From: Methanofollis aquaemaris
GTDB taxonomy: Archaea; Halobacteriota; Methanomicrobia; Methanomicrobiales; Methanofollaceae
DNA length: 64,000 bases
Direction of reading: 5' to 3'
Assembly: GCF_017357525.1 (NCBI RefSeq)
Contig: NZ_CP036172.1
Span: 1,152,561 to 1,216,560, forward strand
The notes under the pieces were generated by a model. That model saw only the letters and a program-made list of their open reading frames with translations. It did no database searches and was not told where the DNA came from. Position numbers and translations under genes: made by a program. Of this stretch, positions 34,139 through 43,009 are shown piece by piece; position 1 is the first letter of the stretch, and each line of letters starts with the position of its first letter.

Positions 34139-35208
34139 ACGCACGTCATGTCTGGACCATTGCAAAAAAAGATCTCCGCGGCGTGAAGAGCGAGCGGACG
34201 ATCGTGCTCGCGATCCTCCTCCAGGTCTTCATCGCCATGTTCTCCTCGTTCCTGGTCGTCGGGCTCACCTCGCTCTACGACCCGGCGGCCCTCGGCGAAC
34301 AGGGCGGGGGACTCGCGATCGGGTACGCCGGCGCGGACTCGCCGCTCGCCGGACTCCTCGAAGAACCCGGAGGGTTCACCGTCTATCCCATGAACCTCTC
34401 CGAGGCGGTCGCCGCCCTCAAGGAACGTCAGCTCTCGGCCGTGGTCTATGTCCCCGACACCCCGCCCGACGCCGAGGGGCCGGTGAAGGTCACGCTCTAC
34501 ACGATCAAGAACGACATCCAGGGCGCCGTCGCGTCGGCGGGACTCAAGGACGCCTTCGAGGCCTATGAAGAAGAACTCAGGGACGTGCGGAGCGGGAGGC
34601 TCGCCGCGGTCCCGGTCGACCTCGCGGTGCCGGAGTCTGAGGGCGGGCAGACCTTCTTCCTCTTCGTCTACGGTCTCCTCATCCCGCTCCTCCTCTTCCT
34701 GCCCGCGATCATCTCGGCAAGCCTGGTCATCGACTTCGTCACCGAGGAGTACGGCGCCCAGACCCTCGAGACCCTCCTCTCCACCCCGGTCACCTTTGTC
34801 GAGTGTTTCTGGGGCAAGGTGCTCGCCGCATGGATCCTGGTCCCGCTCCAGGCCGGGGCGTGGCTTCTCCTCCTGGCCGTCAACGGGATCTTCATCGAGA
34901 ACGCCTTCGCCGTCCTCGCCCTCGTCTCGGCGGCGTCCCTGGCCCTCATCCTCCTCGGCGGGGTCACGGCCCTCCATTACCGCGAGCGGACGGCCGCCCA
35001 GTTCGTCTACTCGACGGCCCTCGTCGCGGTGATCCTCGCCGCCCTCGCGGTTCCCGGCAACCCCGGCCACCTCCTTGTCCTCCTCTCGGCCGGCGCCGCC
35101 GGGCCGTGGGAGTATATGATGGTCGCGGCCTCGGTGCTCGGTGCCGTCGTCCTCGCCCTCCTTGCCGGGCGGTACGCACGGGCGATGGGAAACCGCGCCC
35201 GCGGGTGA
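34135..35208 (+). CDS. ABC-2 type permease
   Basis: 357 residues. N-terminus MNARHVWTIAKKDLRGVKSER then helix 1, an extracellular domain of about 140 residues, and five C-terminal helices (FLFVYGLLIPLLLFLPAI, IDFVTEEYGAQTLETLLSTPV as the coupling helix, and so on). It is coupled to the upstream permease-protease by a 4-bp ATGA overlap, so both permeases and the divergent ATPase probably make one exporter. Similar NatB-like systems export ions or small molecules; the substrate cannot be deduced. Confidence 0.9.
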   Translation: MNARHVWTIAKKDLRGVKSERTIVLAILLQVFIAMFSSFLVVGLTSLYDPAALGEQGGGLAIGYAGADSPLAGLLEEPGGFTVYPMNLSEAVAALKERQLSAVVYVPDTPPDAEGPVKVTLYTIKNDIQGAVASAGLKDAFEAYEEELRDVRSGRLAAVPVDLAVPESEGGQTFFLFVYGLLIPLLLFLPAIISASLVIDFVTEEYGAQTLETLLSTPVTFVECFWGKVLAAWILVPLQAGAWLLLLAVNGIFIENAFAVLALVSAASLALILLGGVTALHYRERTAAQFVYSTALVAVILAALAVPGNPGHLLVLLSAGAAGPWEYMMVAASVLGAVVLALLAGRYARAMGNRARG

Positions 35209-35339
35209 ACGGCCCGAACCTCTCCATATTCCAGAAATATCACTGAGGATCATCACAGTTATCCAAAAGATCCAGCGAATGTTCGAGAAGAAAGAGGAAG
35301 AAGTAAATAGAAAAACTCGAAATTGAAGCTGGATCTACT

Positions 35340-36653
35340 ATGGACACATACAGGCCCATTCTGGCCGGAGCAATACTGATGCTCCTCCTCCTTGCCGCAC
35401 CTGTCGCCGCGGCCACGCTCGGCGGCGACCAGGCGTGGATCGAGGTCCGCTGCAACGTCGACGGCGCAGCGGTATATTTTGACAATGATTACAAGGGCAC
35501 GATCGAGAAGGGCGAGCTGAACGTGGCCGTCCTCACGACGGCCGCCCCGTACCACACGGTAAAGGTCGAGAAGGACGGTTACTACACCGCGTCGGCACCC
35601 ATCGGCGGGTACCCCGCGATCGGTGAGACCAGCACCGTCTACCTCACCCTCAACCCGATCCCGACCCCGCCCCCGCCGACCACCGGCACCCTCTCGGTGA
35701 GTTCCTCGCCGAGCGGGGCGAAGGTCTATGTCGACGGTTCGTACTACGGCCGGACTCCCCAGCAGGTCCACGGGCTTGCCGCCGGCACCCACAACCTCGA
35801 AGTGCGGCTTGACGGCTACGACACCTGGAGCAGCTCCCAGCGCGTCAGGGCCGGCGAGACCACCAGCGTCCGCGCCGACCTGAACCCGCACGTCAGCTAC
35901 GGCTCGCTCTATATCACCTCCAGTCCGTCGGGTGCGAAGGTCTACCTGGACGGGAAGTACGAGGGCAAGACCCCGCGGACCATCACCGGGGTCAACGAGG
36001 GCCGTCACTATGTCGAACTCGAAGAGGCGGGTTACCAGGAGTGGACCGGTCCGGTGACGGTCGTCGCGGGGCAGCAGACCTATGTCTCGGCCACCCTCAA
36101 CTCGAACCCGAAGCCGGTCTCCGGCACCATCGATGTCTTCTCCAACCCTGTCGGAGCCTACATCTATCTCGACGGCGAGTACCAGGGCCGGACATACCCC
36201 GAGGGCTACGTGATCATCGGCGTCACGCCGGGCACCCACACGGTCACCCTCAAACTCACCGGGTACACGGATGTTTCCTCGTCGGTGAACGTGAACTCAG
36301 GCCAGGAGTCGTCGGTCAGGATGACCCTGAACCCGGCGGTCCCGTCAGGCGACACCGGTTCGATGGAGATCACCTCAGAGCCGGCAGGGGCCGAGGTCTA
36401 CCTGAACAACGAGTACAGGGGTGTGTCCCCGGTGACTCTCCAGGCGCTGACGCCGGGGAGTTACACCGTCACCCTCAAACTCGCCGGCCACCCTGACTGG
36501 ACGACGACCGCCCAGGTGAACGCGGGTGCGAAGACTCCGGTCGCCGCACAGTTCGCCGAGCCCGCACCGACGACGCAGTCCCCGGCGCCGGTCCTCCCGG
36601 TCCTCGGTGCGCTTGCCCTCTTCGGGTGCATCGCCGCCCGGATGCGGCACTAA
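35340..36653 (+). CDS. Secreted protein with five PEGA-type repeats
   Basis: 437 residues. Signal peptide at 1-23 (ILMLLLLAAPVAA). Five PEGA-like beta domains of 70-85 residues follow: the first degenerate, then GTLSVSSSPSGAKVYVDG, GSLYITSSPSGAKVYLDG, GTIDVFSNPVGAYIYLDG and GSMEITSEPAGAEVYLNN, each ending in the GTHTVTLKLTGY type of strand. A short Pro-rich linker leads to a C-terminal membrane helix (LPVLGALALFGCIAARMRH). PEGA domains are surface modules of unknown ligand. No clear ribosome site precedes ATG 35340. A run of T residues follows the stop. Confidence 0.9.
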   Translation: MDTYRPILAGAILMLLLLAAPVAAATLGGDQAWIEVRCNVDGAAVYFDNDYKGTIEKGELNVAVLTTAAPYHTVKVEKDGYYTASAPIGGYPAIGETSTVYLTLNPIPTPPPPTTGTLSVSSSPSGAKVYVDGSYYGRTPQQVHGLAAGTHNLEVRLDGYDTWSSSQRVRAGETTSVRADLNPHVSYGSLYITSSPSGAKVYLDGKYEGKTPRTITGVNEGRHYVELEEAGYQEWTGPVTVVAGQQTYVSATLNSNPKPVSGTIDVFSNPVGAYIYLDGEYQGRTYPEGYVIIGVTPGTHTVTLKLTGYTDVSSSVNVNSGQESSVRMTLNPAVPSGDTGSMEITSEPAGAEVYLNNEYRGVSPVTLQALTPGSYTVTLKLAGHPDWTTTAQVNAGAKTPVAAQFAEPAPTTQSPAPVLPVLGALALFGCIAARMRH

Positions 36654-36971
36654 TATTTTTTCTTTTTTTTTGAGTGCTGTTGAATCCTCGATTCCTCTCC
36701 CCATGACAGTGAGGGTGACGGGAACCAAGCACTTCGCCGCCCCCCGGCTATCTTCGTCGCGGGGAAGGAGCGTGAGCGAGTTCGAGAAAATCTGTGATTC
36801 TCGAGGTCCGGGGGTCTCCCCAGGCGCGAGACGGCAGGGTGTGATCATTCAGAGCGTGATTCTGTCCTCCGCCTCTCAGTCGTGCGAGGGCAAGGGCGCT
36901 ACGCCAGACCCGTTCCGCTTGCGGCCCCACAAAACCAAACGAATATATCTTTCCCTCTCTGCACTCTCAGT
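36654..36971. other. Terminator, dispersed repeat copy 2 and promoter
   Basis: Poly-T at 36656-36672 follows the PEGA gene and probably terminates it. 36678-36836 is the second copy of the repeat at 7849. A TATA box, GAATATATC (about 36940-36948), lies 27 bp before ATG 36972, predicting a leaderless message. Confidence 0.65.
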
Positions 36972-38183
36972 ATGGGGCAGAAGATCGTCAAAAGAGCACA
37001 GGGGTTCCTCATGGACCCCTTCGAGACATTTCGAGACGCACGAACCGACGATCTCGGCGCCGCCCTCGCGTACTTCGGCGCCCTCCTCGCCGTCAACGTC
37101 GTCCTCCTCTGCCTTCTCGTCATCGGCGGGCTCGTGACGATGTCAGGGGCGGGAGCCGGGGCATTTGTATTTGGCGCGACCATCTCCGTCATCACCGGAT
37201 TGATCGGCACGGTCATCCTTTTCATCCTCGCCGCTCTCCTCCTCCACCTCTTCGTCGTCCTTCTCATCGGCGGGAACGGCATCAAGGAAACGGTCAAAGC
37301 CCTCGCATACGCCGCCACCCCCGCTCTCCTTCTCGGATGGATCCCGCTCGTCGGCGTCCTTGCATGGGTCTGGAGCCTGGGCCTCGCAGCCATCGGGGTC
37401 AGAGAACTTCACGAGACCTCGACCGGGCGGGCCGCGGTCGCAACCCTCTCGTTACCGGTGTTCGCCCTCGTCCTCTTCTTCATTGCCCTCTTCGTGCTGT
37501 TCAGCAATATCCCGGAGGGGCCCTCATATCTGAGCACCCGCTACACCTACGACCTCTCCATCCAGACCAGGACACCCATCGAGAACGTGACGTTCCTCCT
37601 CCCGGCCCCGACATGCGGCGACCGTCCGGCCATCGGCCCTGAACCGATCACCGATGCATTCTATTCTGATCGTCTCCCTGAGAACGTCACGTCCGCCCTT
37701 GTTCAGGTCGACGGCCGGCATTATCTCAGGTTGACCGCACCATCCATGGACGCCGGGGAAGAGATCTCTGTGAGTTATCATAACTACACGTCACTCAGCC
37801 GGAAGTTCGGCCCAGAGGTCGTGCCGCAGTTGATCGACACCCTCCACCCCTTCGACAACGAGTCGCTCTTCGCCCCCACGCAGGGCCCCCCTGGAGAGGT
37901 GAAGACACGCGGCAACAACCCGGGTTTCTCCTACTCCTATACCATCCCCGTCTATGCGCACTACGAGAACGGGACGCGGGTCGAGATAGCCTCCGAGATC
38001 AAGGGAGTGAATAGTTGGTCGGAGTTTTTCGATGCCTGGATGAACAATCAATATTCAGATCGCTATCACCTCGTTATCTCCGGCGAACCCGAGGGCTGGA
38101 TGTATGCCGGCGGGACGATGACGGCAGGGTCGGGGATCTACCGGGAGTGGCAGGTGGGATCTCTCCCGGCCGAGGATGTTTGA
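36972..38183 (+). CDS. Yip1-like membrane protein with extracellular C-terminal domain
   Basis: 403 residues. Residues 1-180 match the Yip1-like paralogues: MGQKIVKRAQGFLMDPFETFR, GGNGIKETVKALAYAATPALLLGWIPL and IGVRELHETSTGRAAVA. Unlike them, the last helix (VFALVLFFIALFVLF) leads to an exported domain of about 220 residues beginning SNIPEGPSYLSTRYTYDLSI, with several N-glycosylation sequons and no further helix. ATG 36972 is set by the TATA box; the longer frame from 36882 crosses the promoter. It couples the membrane scaffold to an outside sensor or binding domain, which is inference. Confidence 0.82.
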   Translation: MGQKIVKRAQGFLMDPFETFRDARTDDLGAALAYFGALLAVNVVLLCLLVIGGLVTMSGAGAGAFVFGATISVITGLIGTVILFILAALLLHLFVVLLIGGNGIKETVKALAYAATPALLLGWIPLVGVLAWVWSLGLAAIGVRELHETSTGRAAVATLSLPVFALVLFFIALFVLFSNIPEGPSYLSTRYTYDLSIQTRTPIENVTFLLPAPTCGDRPAIGPEPITDAFYSDRLPENVTSALVQVDGRHYLRLTAPSMDAGEEISVSYHNYTSLSRKFGPEVVPQLIDTLHPFDNESLFAPTQGPPGEVKTRGNNPGFSYSYTIPVYAHYENGTRVEIASEIKGVNSWSEFFDAWMNNQYSDRYHLVISGEPEGWMYAGGTMTAGSGIYREWQVGSLPAEDV

Positions 38184-38281
38184 GAGGAGAGTCGGGGCGG
38201 TGGACCCCCCCCCACGCCACCGAACATTCCCCGACGCCCTGATCGCATCTTTCAAGAGTCCTGCAACCGATAGATCACACG

Positions 38282-39619
38282 ATGAAAACCGTGGTCATCT
38301 CCCCTGAGATCGCCACCTACGGCGCCATGCTCATCGGCGGGGCGGTGCGGGACGCGGGACACGAGGTCCGGCTCTCGACCGCTCTCGCCGCCGGCGACGC
38401 CGGGGCGGTGCTCCTCAGTCTGTACTCGACGCAGCACCTCATGGACTCCCGCGTGAAGGCGTTCGTCGCCTCGGTGCGAGGGGCGGGCAAACGCTGCTAT
38501 GTCGGCGGCCCGGTCTCGGCGTACCCCGAGTACGTGCTCGGCGAACTCGCACCCGACGCGGTGGTCGTGGGCGAGGGGGAGGAGACGGTGGCGAGGCTCC
38601 TGGAGAGCGGGGTCGCTCCCGACCTGCCGGGGATCGCCTACTTCGACGCCGACGGCAGGACGGTGCTGACCCCGCCGGCACCTCCGGCGCCGGTGCGGCA
38701 CCGTTCGATGCCCCTCATCCCCGTGACCATCGGGCAGCAGTCGGTGCGGGGGGCGAACGTGTATATCGAGACGCACCGCGGCTGCACCGGGGCATGCACC
38801 TTCTGCCAGGTGCCGCGGTTCTTCGGGCGCGAGATCAGGAGCCGCGACCTCGACGAGGTGCGGGCCGAGGCGCGGGCGTTCAAAGAGATGGGCGTCAGCC
38901 GGGTCTCGGTCTCGGGCGGGACCGGGTCGCTGTACGGCTACGACGGGACGACGATCAACAACGACGCCGTCATCGCCCTCCTCGAAGTGCTCGCCGGGGA
39001 GTTCGGGCCAAAGAACGTCTCGGCTCCGGATATCAGGGTGGACGCCCTCACCGACGAGGTGCTGGAGGCGATCAAGAAGTACACCATCGGCTGGCTCTTC
39101 TTCGGGTTCGAGTCGGGGAGCGATTCGGTGCTCAGGCAGATGGGCAAGGGGGTGAGCGTCGAGCAGATGCACCGGGCGGTCGAGTGGTCGCGGCAGCACG
39201 GGCTCAAGGTCGCCGGGTGCTTCATCGTCGGGTATCCGACCGAGACGCCGGAGGACTACGAGGCGACGAAGGCGTTCATCGAGGAGGAGATGCTCGACGA
39301 TGTCTTCATCTCGGTCGCCGAACCGATCCCCAAGACGCCGCTCGCCGACCTCGCCCTGCGCACGCCGCACGAGGAGAACCCGGTCTACGTCCCGCACACC
39401 GGCGAATATCACTCGCTCCATCTCAGCGAAGCGGAGGCGCGGTGGTTCGACCTCTCGATGCATGCCGATATGTACAAGCCTCTCCTCCATGTGGTCACCG
39501 ACGAGGTCTTCAATGGCTATCTCGCCGAGGCGAGGAAGCAGGGCGAGGATGTGCGAAGGGTGACGGCGTTGATCGAGCGGTACGACGGGGGAGACGCCCC
39601 GGCGTCGCCGCGTGCCTGA
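38282..39619 (+). CDS. B12-binding-like radical SAM protein
   Basis: 445 residues. The N-terminal 120 residues resemble a cobalamin-binding Rossmann fold (VVISPEIATYGAMLIGGAVRDAGHEV in two parts, YVGGPVSAYPEYVL, DAVVVGEGEET), though no DxHxxG motif is visible. The radical SAM cluster is canonical, C168-x3-C172-x2-C175 (RGCTGACTFCQ), followed by SGGTG, DIRVDALTDEVLEAIKKY, FGFESGSDSVLRQMGKG and GCFIVGYPTETPED. It looks like the MJ_0865/MJ_1487 type of methanogen B12/radical SAM proteins; the exact family and reaction (methyl transfer or methylthiolation) are uncertain. No operon partner. Confidence 0.85.
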   Translation: MKTVVISPEIATYGAMLIGGAVRDAGHEVRLSTALAAGDAGAVLLSLYSTQHLMDSRVKAFVASVRGAGKRCYVGGPVSAYPEYVLGELAPDAVVVGEGEETVARLLESGVAPDLPGIAYFDADGRTVLTPPAPPAPVRHRSMPLIPVTIGQQSVRGANVYIETHRGCTGACTFCQVPRFFGREIRSRDLDEVRAEARAFKEMGVSRVSVSGGTGSLYGYDGTTINNDAVIALLEVLAGEFGPKNVSAPDIRVDALTDEVLEAIKKYTIGWLFFGFESGSDSVLRQMGKGVSVEQMHRAVEWSRQHGLKVAGCFIVGYPTETPEDYEATKAFIEEEMLDDVFISVAEPIPKTPLADLALRTPHEENPVYVPHTGEYHSLHLSEAEARWFDLSMHADMYKPLLHVVTDEVFNGYLAEARKQGEDVRRVTALIERYDGGDAPASPRA

Positions 39620-39716
39620 GAGAGTCAGGGACAAATGTCGCCGCCGGACACACTCCTCCTTTTTCCCTATCAGTACCCCTCACCCCGGCTCTGCCGGTAT
39701 CCGCGCGATCCTTCCG

Positions 39717-41969
39717 CTATCCTTCGGTTACATCGTCGTTCCCGTACCCGGACGTTTCCAGCTCATTCCGCAACACGAGGGCAACGATCGCAGGCATGAC
39801 GACGATCCCGCCGACGAGCGAGAAGAATATCGTGATCACTGTCGTCTGGCCGAATCCTGAGACGAGAGAAAACGAAGATGCAAGCATGGCCGAGAACCCG
39901 AACAGTGTTGTCAGTCCCGATATGGTGATGGGGGTTCCAATTTTCGTCACACCTTCACGGATGGCTTCGTAGAGTTCCATGCCCTTATCCAGTTCTTCCC
40001 TGCATCGTTCGAGCATCAGAACCGTGTACTCCATCGCAAGACCGATGGTCATCGAACCGAGGCACGCCGTGAGCGGCGTGTACACGATGTCGAGGGCGTA
40101 CATGATCAGGTCGTTCCATCCGATGATCATGACGACAGGCACGATCGGCGCCAGAGAGTCGAACCTGCGGTATGCGAGGAGCATAAATATGGTGATCAGG
40201 AGAAGACCGAAGAGCGTCATCTGGTTCTTCGACCGGACAATCCCTTCGTACACGTTCCCGTATGCCGTGGACCTCCCCGTGGGCCGGATGTCAACCCCCG
40301 GCGGCGGTTCGAGCCAGACCGCATCGCTTCGGATCCGGGAGATCAGAGCGCCCATTCTATCGATCTCCAGATCGTCGGTCGTGAATTCGACCATTGCCTC
40401 CATATTGCCCATCAGGTATGCGTCTCGTACTTCGGCAGGAATACGTGCGACGACCTCCGAGATCTCGATTTCTGATGCGGGAATCGTTCCGCCGTTATAG
40501 TCGCGGATGAGCGTGGCGATGCTGGTATGAGTGGTGACCTCCTCTTGATGCTCGGTCTCGTAGGTTCCGAACGTATCGATCCATTCGAGGATCTGCGGGT
40601 CGAGGATCTTGTCTCCCCTGACGATCACCGGCACGGTCGATCTCCCGCCAATCGCTTCTTCCACCTTTTCGAGGCTGATTTTTGCCGGCATGGTTTCGGG
40701 TACGAAGGACTGCTGGTCGACATTAATGTCTATAGCGTCGTCGTACTGAATGCCGACGACGGCGACGAGCGCAAAGACGAGAAGAATCGGAGCGGGATTT
40801 TTTGCCACTCTTACCGCCAGACCTCCGAGGAATGTATTGTAGTGTCCGATCACCCCCATCTCTGCGGCGTCCGTCAGGTCCTGCCCGCGTCCGGACCTGC
40901 CGTAGCCGAAGAGAGCGAAAAAGGTGGGGACGACGAGGATTGCAAGCAGAAAACACGAGACGACACCGATCAGGCAGGCGGTTCCGAAATCTCTGATCAT
41001 CGGGACTGAAGAGGAGAGAAGGGCCGCGAACCCGAGAGCAGTCGTACACATGGCGACAAGGATCGGACCTGCGTGGGAGAGCGTGGCGACGATCGCCTCG
41101 CGCAGACTTTTGTCCCGGATCTCTTCGTGGAATCGAGAATGGAATTGGACGCCGTAGTCGATCCCGAGACCGATGATCACCGGGAACGATCCGATGACCG
41201 GCGAGGTGACTCGCAGGTCGAAGAACCCGATGATACCGAAGGTCAGGAGGATCCCACACAGGATAATCCCCACGGGAAGGAAGCGGTAGCGGACATGGTT
41301 GAAGAGCAGTCCGATGGCGACGACCATCAGGACGAGTGCAATTCCTATCATCTGCCCCATCTCCTTGCCCATGGCCTCCTGCATCTGTTTGTCGAAGGCG
41401 GGATCTCCGGAGATCGAAACGCTCACCCCGGGAGGCGGTGACGAGACCGAAACGAGGGTTTCGATGGTGTCGAGAAATTGATTCCTGGCATCGCCGGAGA
41501 GGTCCGGTTCAAGGGTAATCAGGAGAAGCGTCATCATCCCCGAAGGTACGTACTGTCTCCGTGCATCTGCCGGGAGACGGGAGATCGCCTCTTCGACGCC
41601 GGCCTCAGAACGGGGGACGAGGCCGTCATTCACCGACCGTATCGCTGCCGGAAGGGATCGAGTCCCGTCCACGCCTTGTTCGTTGGAGATATCTGTTGCA
41701 AGGTGGTCGACATAGTCCAGAACGTCGGGATCCAGCACGTCTCCCGATTCGATGATCAGGATGATCGAATCGGTGCCGAAGGTCTCGATGTAGTGGTCGA
41801 GCAGCACGCCCTCCGGGGAGTCCATATCGACGAACGTCTCAAGGCCGGTCTCCATCCGGATCGATGAAGCGCCGTACAGGGAGAATAGTATCAACGAAAG
41901 GATCAGGCCTGCAAACAGGTAGGGCCGATCGGCGATGACTCTTCCAAGATATGCAAACGTCGTCTTCAT
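39717..41969 (-). CDS. RND superfamily (MMPL-type) exporter
   Basis: 750 residues, twelve membrane helices in two halves. Each half has one helix, a large exported domain (about 40-220 and 410-570) and five helices. Signature stretches: LGIDYGVQFHSRFHEE in helix 4 of the first half and TIGLAMEYTVLMLERCREE in the second, supplying proton-relay acidic residues. Such archaeal proteins move lipids or hydrophobic compounds out of the membrane. It is translated after a 92-residue gene with a 4-bp overlap, and the pair is divergent from a TetR regulator with operator-like palindromes between, so it is probably an inducible efflux system. Confidence 0.92.
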   Translation of the reverse strand: MKTTFAYLGRVIADRPYLFAGLILSLILFSLYGASSIRMETGLETFVDMDSPEGVLLDHYIETFGTDSIILIIESGDVLDPDVLDYVDHLATDISNEQGVDGTRSLPAAIRSVNDGLVPRSEAGVEEAISRLPADARRQYVPSGMMTLLLITLEPDLSGDARNQFLDTIETLVSVSSPPPGVSVSISGDPAFDKQMQEAMGKEMGQMIGIALVLMVVAIGLLFNHVRYRFLPVGIILCGILLTFGIIGFFDLRVTSPVIGSFPVIIGLGIDYGVQFHSRFHEEIRDKSLREAIVATLSHAGPILVAMCTTALGFAALLSSSVPMIRDFGTACLIGVVSCFLLAILVVPTFFALFGYGRSGRGQDLTDAAEMGVIGHYNTFLGGLAVRVAKNPAPILLVFALVAVVGIQYDDAIDINVDQQSFVPETMPAKISLEKVEEAIGGRSTVPVIVRGDKILDPQILEWIDTFGTYETEHQEEVTTHTSIATLIRDYNGGTIPASEIEISEVVARIPAEVRDAYLMGNMEAMVEFTTDDLEIDRMGALISRIRSDAVWLEPPPGVDIRPTGRSTAYGNVYEGIVRSKNQMTLFGLLLITIFMLLAYRRFDSLAPIVPVVMIIGWNDLIMYALDIVYTPLTACLGSMTIGLAMEYTVLMLERCREELDKGMELYEAIREGVTKIGTPITISGLTTLFGFSAMLASSFSLVSGFGQTTVITIFFSLVGGIVVMPAIVALVLRNELETSGYGNDDVTEG

Positions 41970-42244
41970 TGCGTATGCTCCTGTTCTGCTGCCCGGTGCA
42001 GCAGTTCAACGACGATGCGGCAGAGTCGGGGCGGCCTCATGCCGCTCTCCTCCCAGAGTGCGGAGGTCAGGAATTCTCTATCCGGATACCGGAGGCATTC
42101 GAAGAACCCGACTCCGCAGTATTCTCGGACCAGGGTTTCGAAAAGTGCAAAATCTCCATCCTGTGCGGAAAATACCCTGCACGAGACGGTCGGCTCCGCA
42201 GGGGGGTCGTCCACATATGACTCTTGTGTAAATTTATCTGACAC
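41966..42244 (-). CDS. Small hypothetical protein coupled to the exporter
   Basis: 92 residues, not recognised. It has no membrane segment; four cysteines (SCRVF, YCGVGFFECL, LCRIVVELL) and a central FALFETLVREYCGVGFFECLRY helix region give it a compact, possibly metal-binding look. ATGA overlap with the RND gene at 41966-41969 shows coupled translation. The 63-bp gap to the TetR gene contains the operator, so it would be controlled by that repressor. Unusual in being placed first in the exporter operon. Confidence 0.65.
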   Translation of the reverse strand: MSDKFTQESYVDDPPAEPTVSCRVFSAQDGDFALFETLVREYCGVGFFECLRYPDREFLTSALWEESGMRPPRLCRIVVELLHRAAEQEHTQ

Positions 42245-42307
42245 TCATGTCACTATGATCGATGGAGGCCGACCATATATAATGATACTGACACATGTGT
42301 TAGTATA
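42237..42307. promoter_or_regulatory. TetR-type operators between tetR and exporter operon
   Basis: A near-perfect 20-bp palindrome (TACTGACACATGTGTTAGTA, one mismatched pair) lies at 42286-42305, ending two bases before the tetR ATG and after its TATA box (CATATATAATG, about 42273-42283). A second, weaker site, TGACACTCATGTCA, lies at 42239-42252 beside the exporter operon's start codon. The layout predicts repression of both directions. Confidence 0.7.
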
Positions 42308-42889
42308 ATGCCGAAAGTTGTGCCCGAGTACAAGGATGAGGCAAGACGAAGGATCATCGAAGCCGCGATCGCTGAGGCGGATGAAAACGGTTTTTCCAAC
42401 CTGAAAATGGAGAACGTCGCATCCAGGCTTGGTATCTCGCGTGCGACGCTCTACCTCTATGTCAAAAACAGGGAGGAACTGATCTCCTCCGCCCTGGTCT
42501 TCATCAGATCCTGGCTCGCAGATATCCTGCGGGACACATTCTCCAGAGATACTTTCGAGGACACGTTCTCAGCGATCTTCGACAAAATCATCTATCCGGG
42601 GGATGGAACGGGCATGAACGCCGTCCTTGAAGTGTATGCCGGCGCGGTGCGAGACGACATGCTCCATGAAGCCGTTAAAGAAAATTATTCAGTCATCAGC
42701 AGCACGCTCTCCGGCTATCTCGAAGAACAAAAAAGTCTGGGCCGTTTTTCCGAAGACCTTGATGCCGACCTCTCTGCAAGAATCATCATCTCGATAATTC
42801 TCGGGATCAAGATGGGGGTTGCAGCAGGCCTCAGCCGTGAGGAGGCATACCGCATCTGGGATGCCGCCGTCCGCAGGGCACTGGCATAG
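42308..42889 (+). CDS. TetR family transcriptional regulator
   Basis: 193 residues. The N-terminal DNA-binding domain has the TetR signature RRRIIEAAIAEADENGFSNLKMENVASRLGISRATLYLYVKNREEL (read in parts; HTH about 35-56). The C-terminal ligand domain is helical and probably dimerises. It is divergent from the RND exporter operon and most likely its repressor, released by the exported compound. The message is predicted to be leaderless from the TATA box 28 bp upstream, so the operator would cover the transcription start. A T6 run at 42893-42898 follows the stop. Confidence 0.9.
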   Translation: MPKVVPEYKDEARRRIIEAAIAEADENGFSNLKMENVASRLGISRATLYLYVKNREELISSALVFIRSWLADILRDTFSRDTFEDTFSAIFDKIIYPGDGTGMNAVLEVYAGAVRDDMLHEAVKENYSVISSTLSGYLEEQKSLGRFSEDLDADLSARIIISIILGIKMGVAAGLSREEAYRIWDAAVRRALA

Positions 42890-42890
42890 G

Positions 42891-42900
42891 CATTTTTTCA
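42891..42900 (+). terminator. Poly-T terminator after tetR
   Basis: A run of six T at 42893-42898, four bases after the tetR stop codon, the usual archaeal termination signal. Confidence 0.45.
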
Positions 42901-43009
42901 GATCCGGGAGCGGCGGCAGCCTGCGATGTACTTCTTCCCGCGGGCGATCGCCATCTCTGAGACATCCATCTCCAACACACTCATCATGCGCAAGAGCGAC
43001 TGAGGAACC

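Noticed and set aside
36882-36971. Longer start for the Yip1-ectodomain protein
   Set aside because: The extra 30 codons cross the TATA box, and the three paralogues start at the position equivalent to ATG 36972.
38282-39619. Mmp10, the radical SAM methylase of methyl-CoM reductase
   Set aside because: Cysteine motif context (RGCTGACTFCQ) and N-terminal B12-binding-like region do not match Mmp10 as I know it, so no such name was given.
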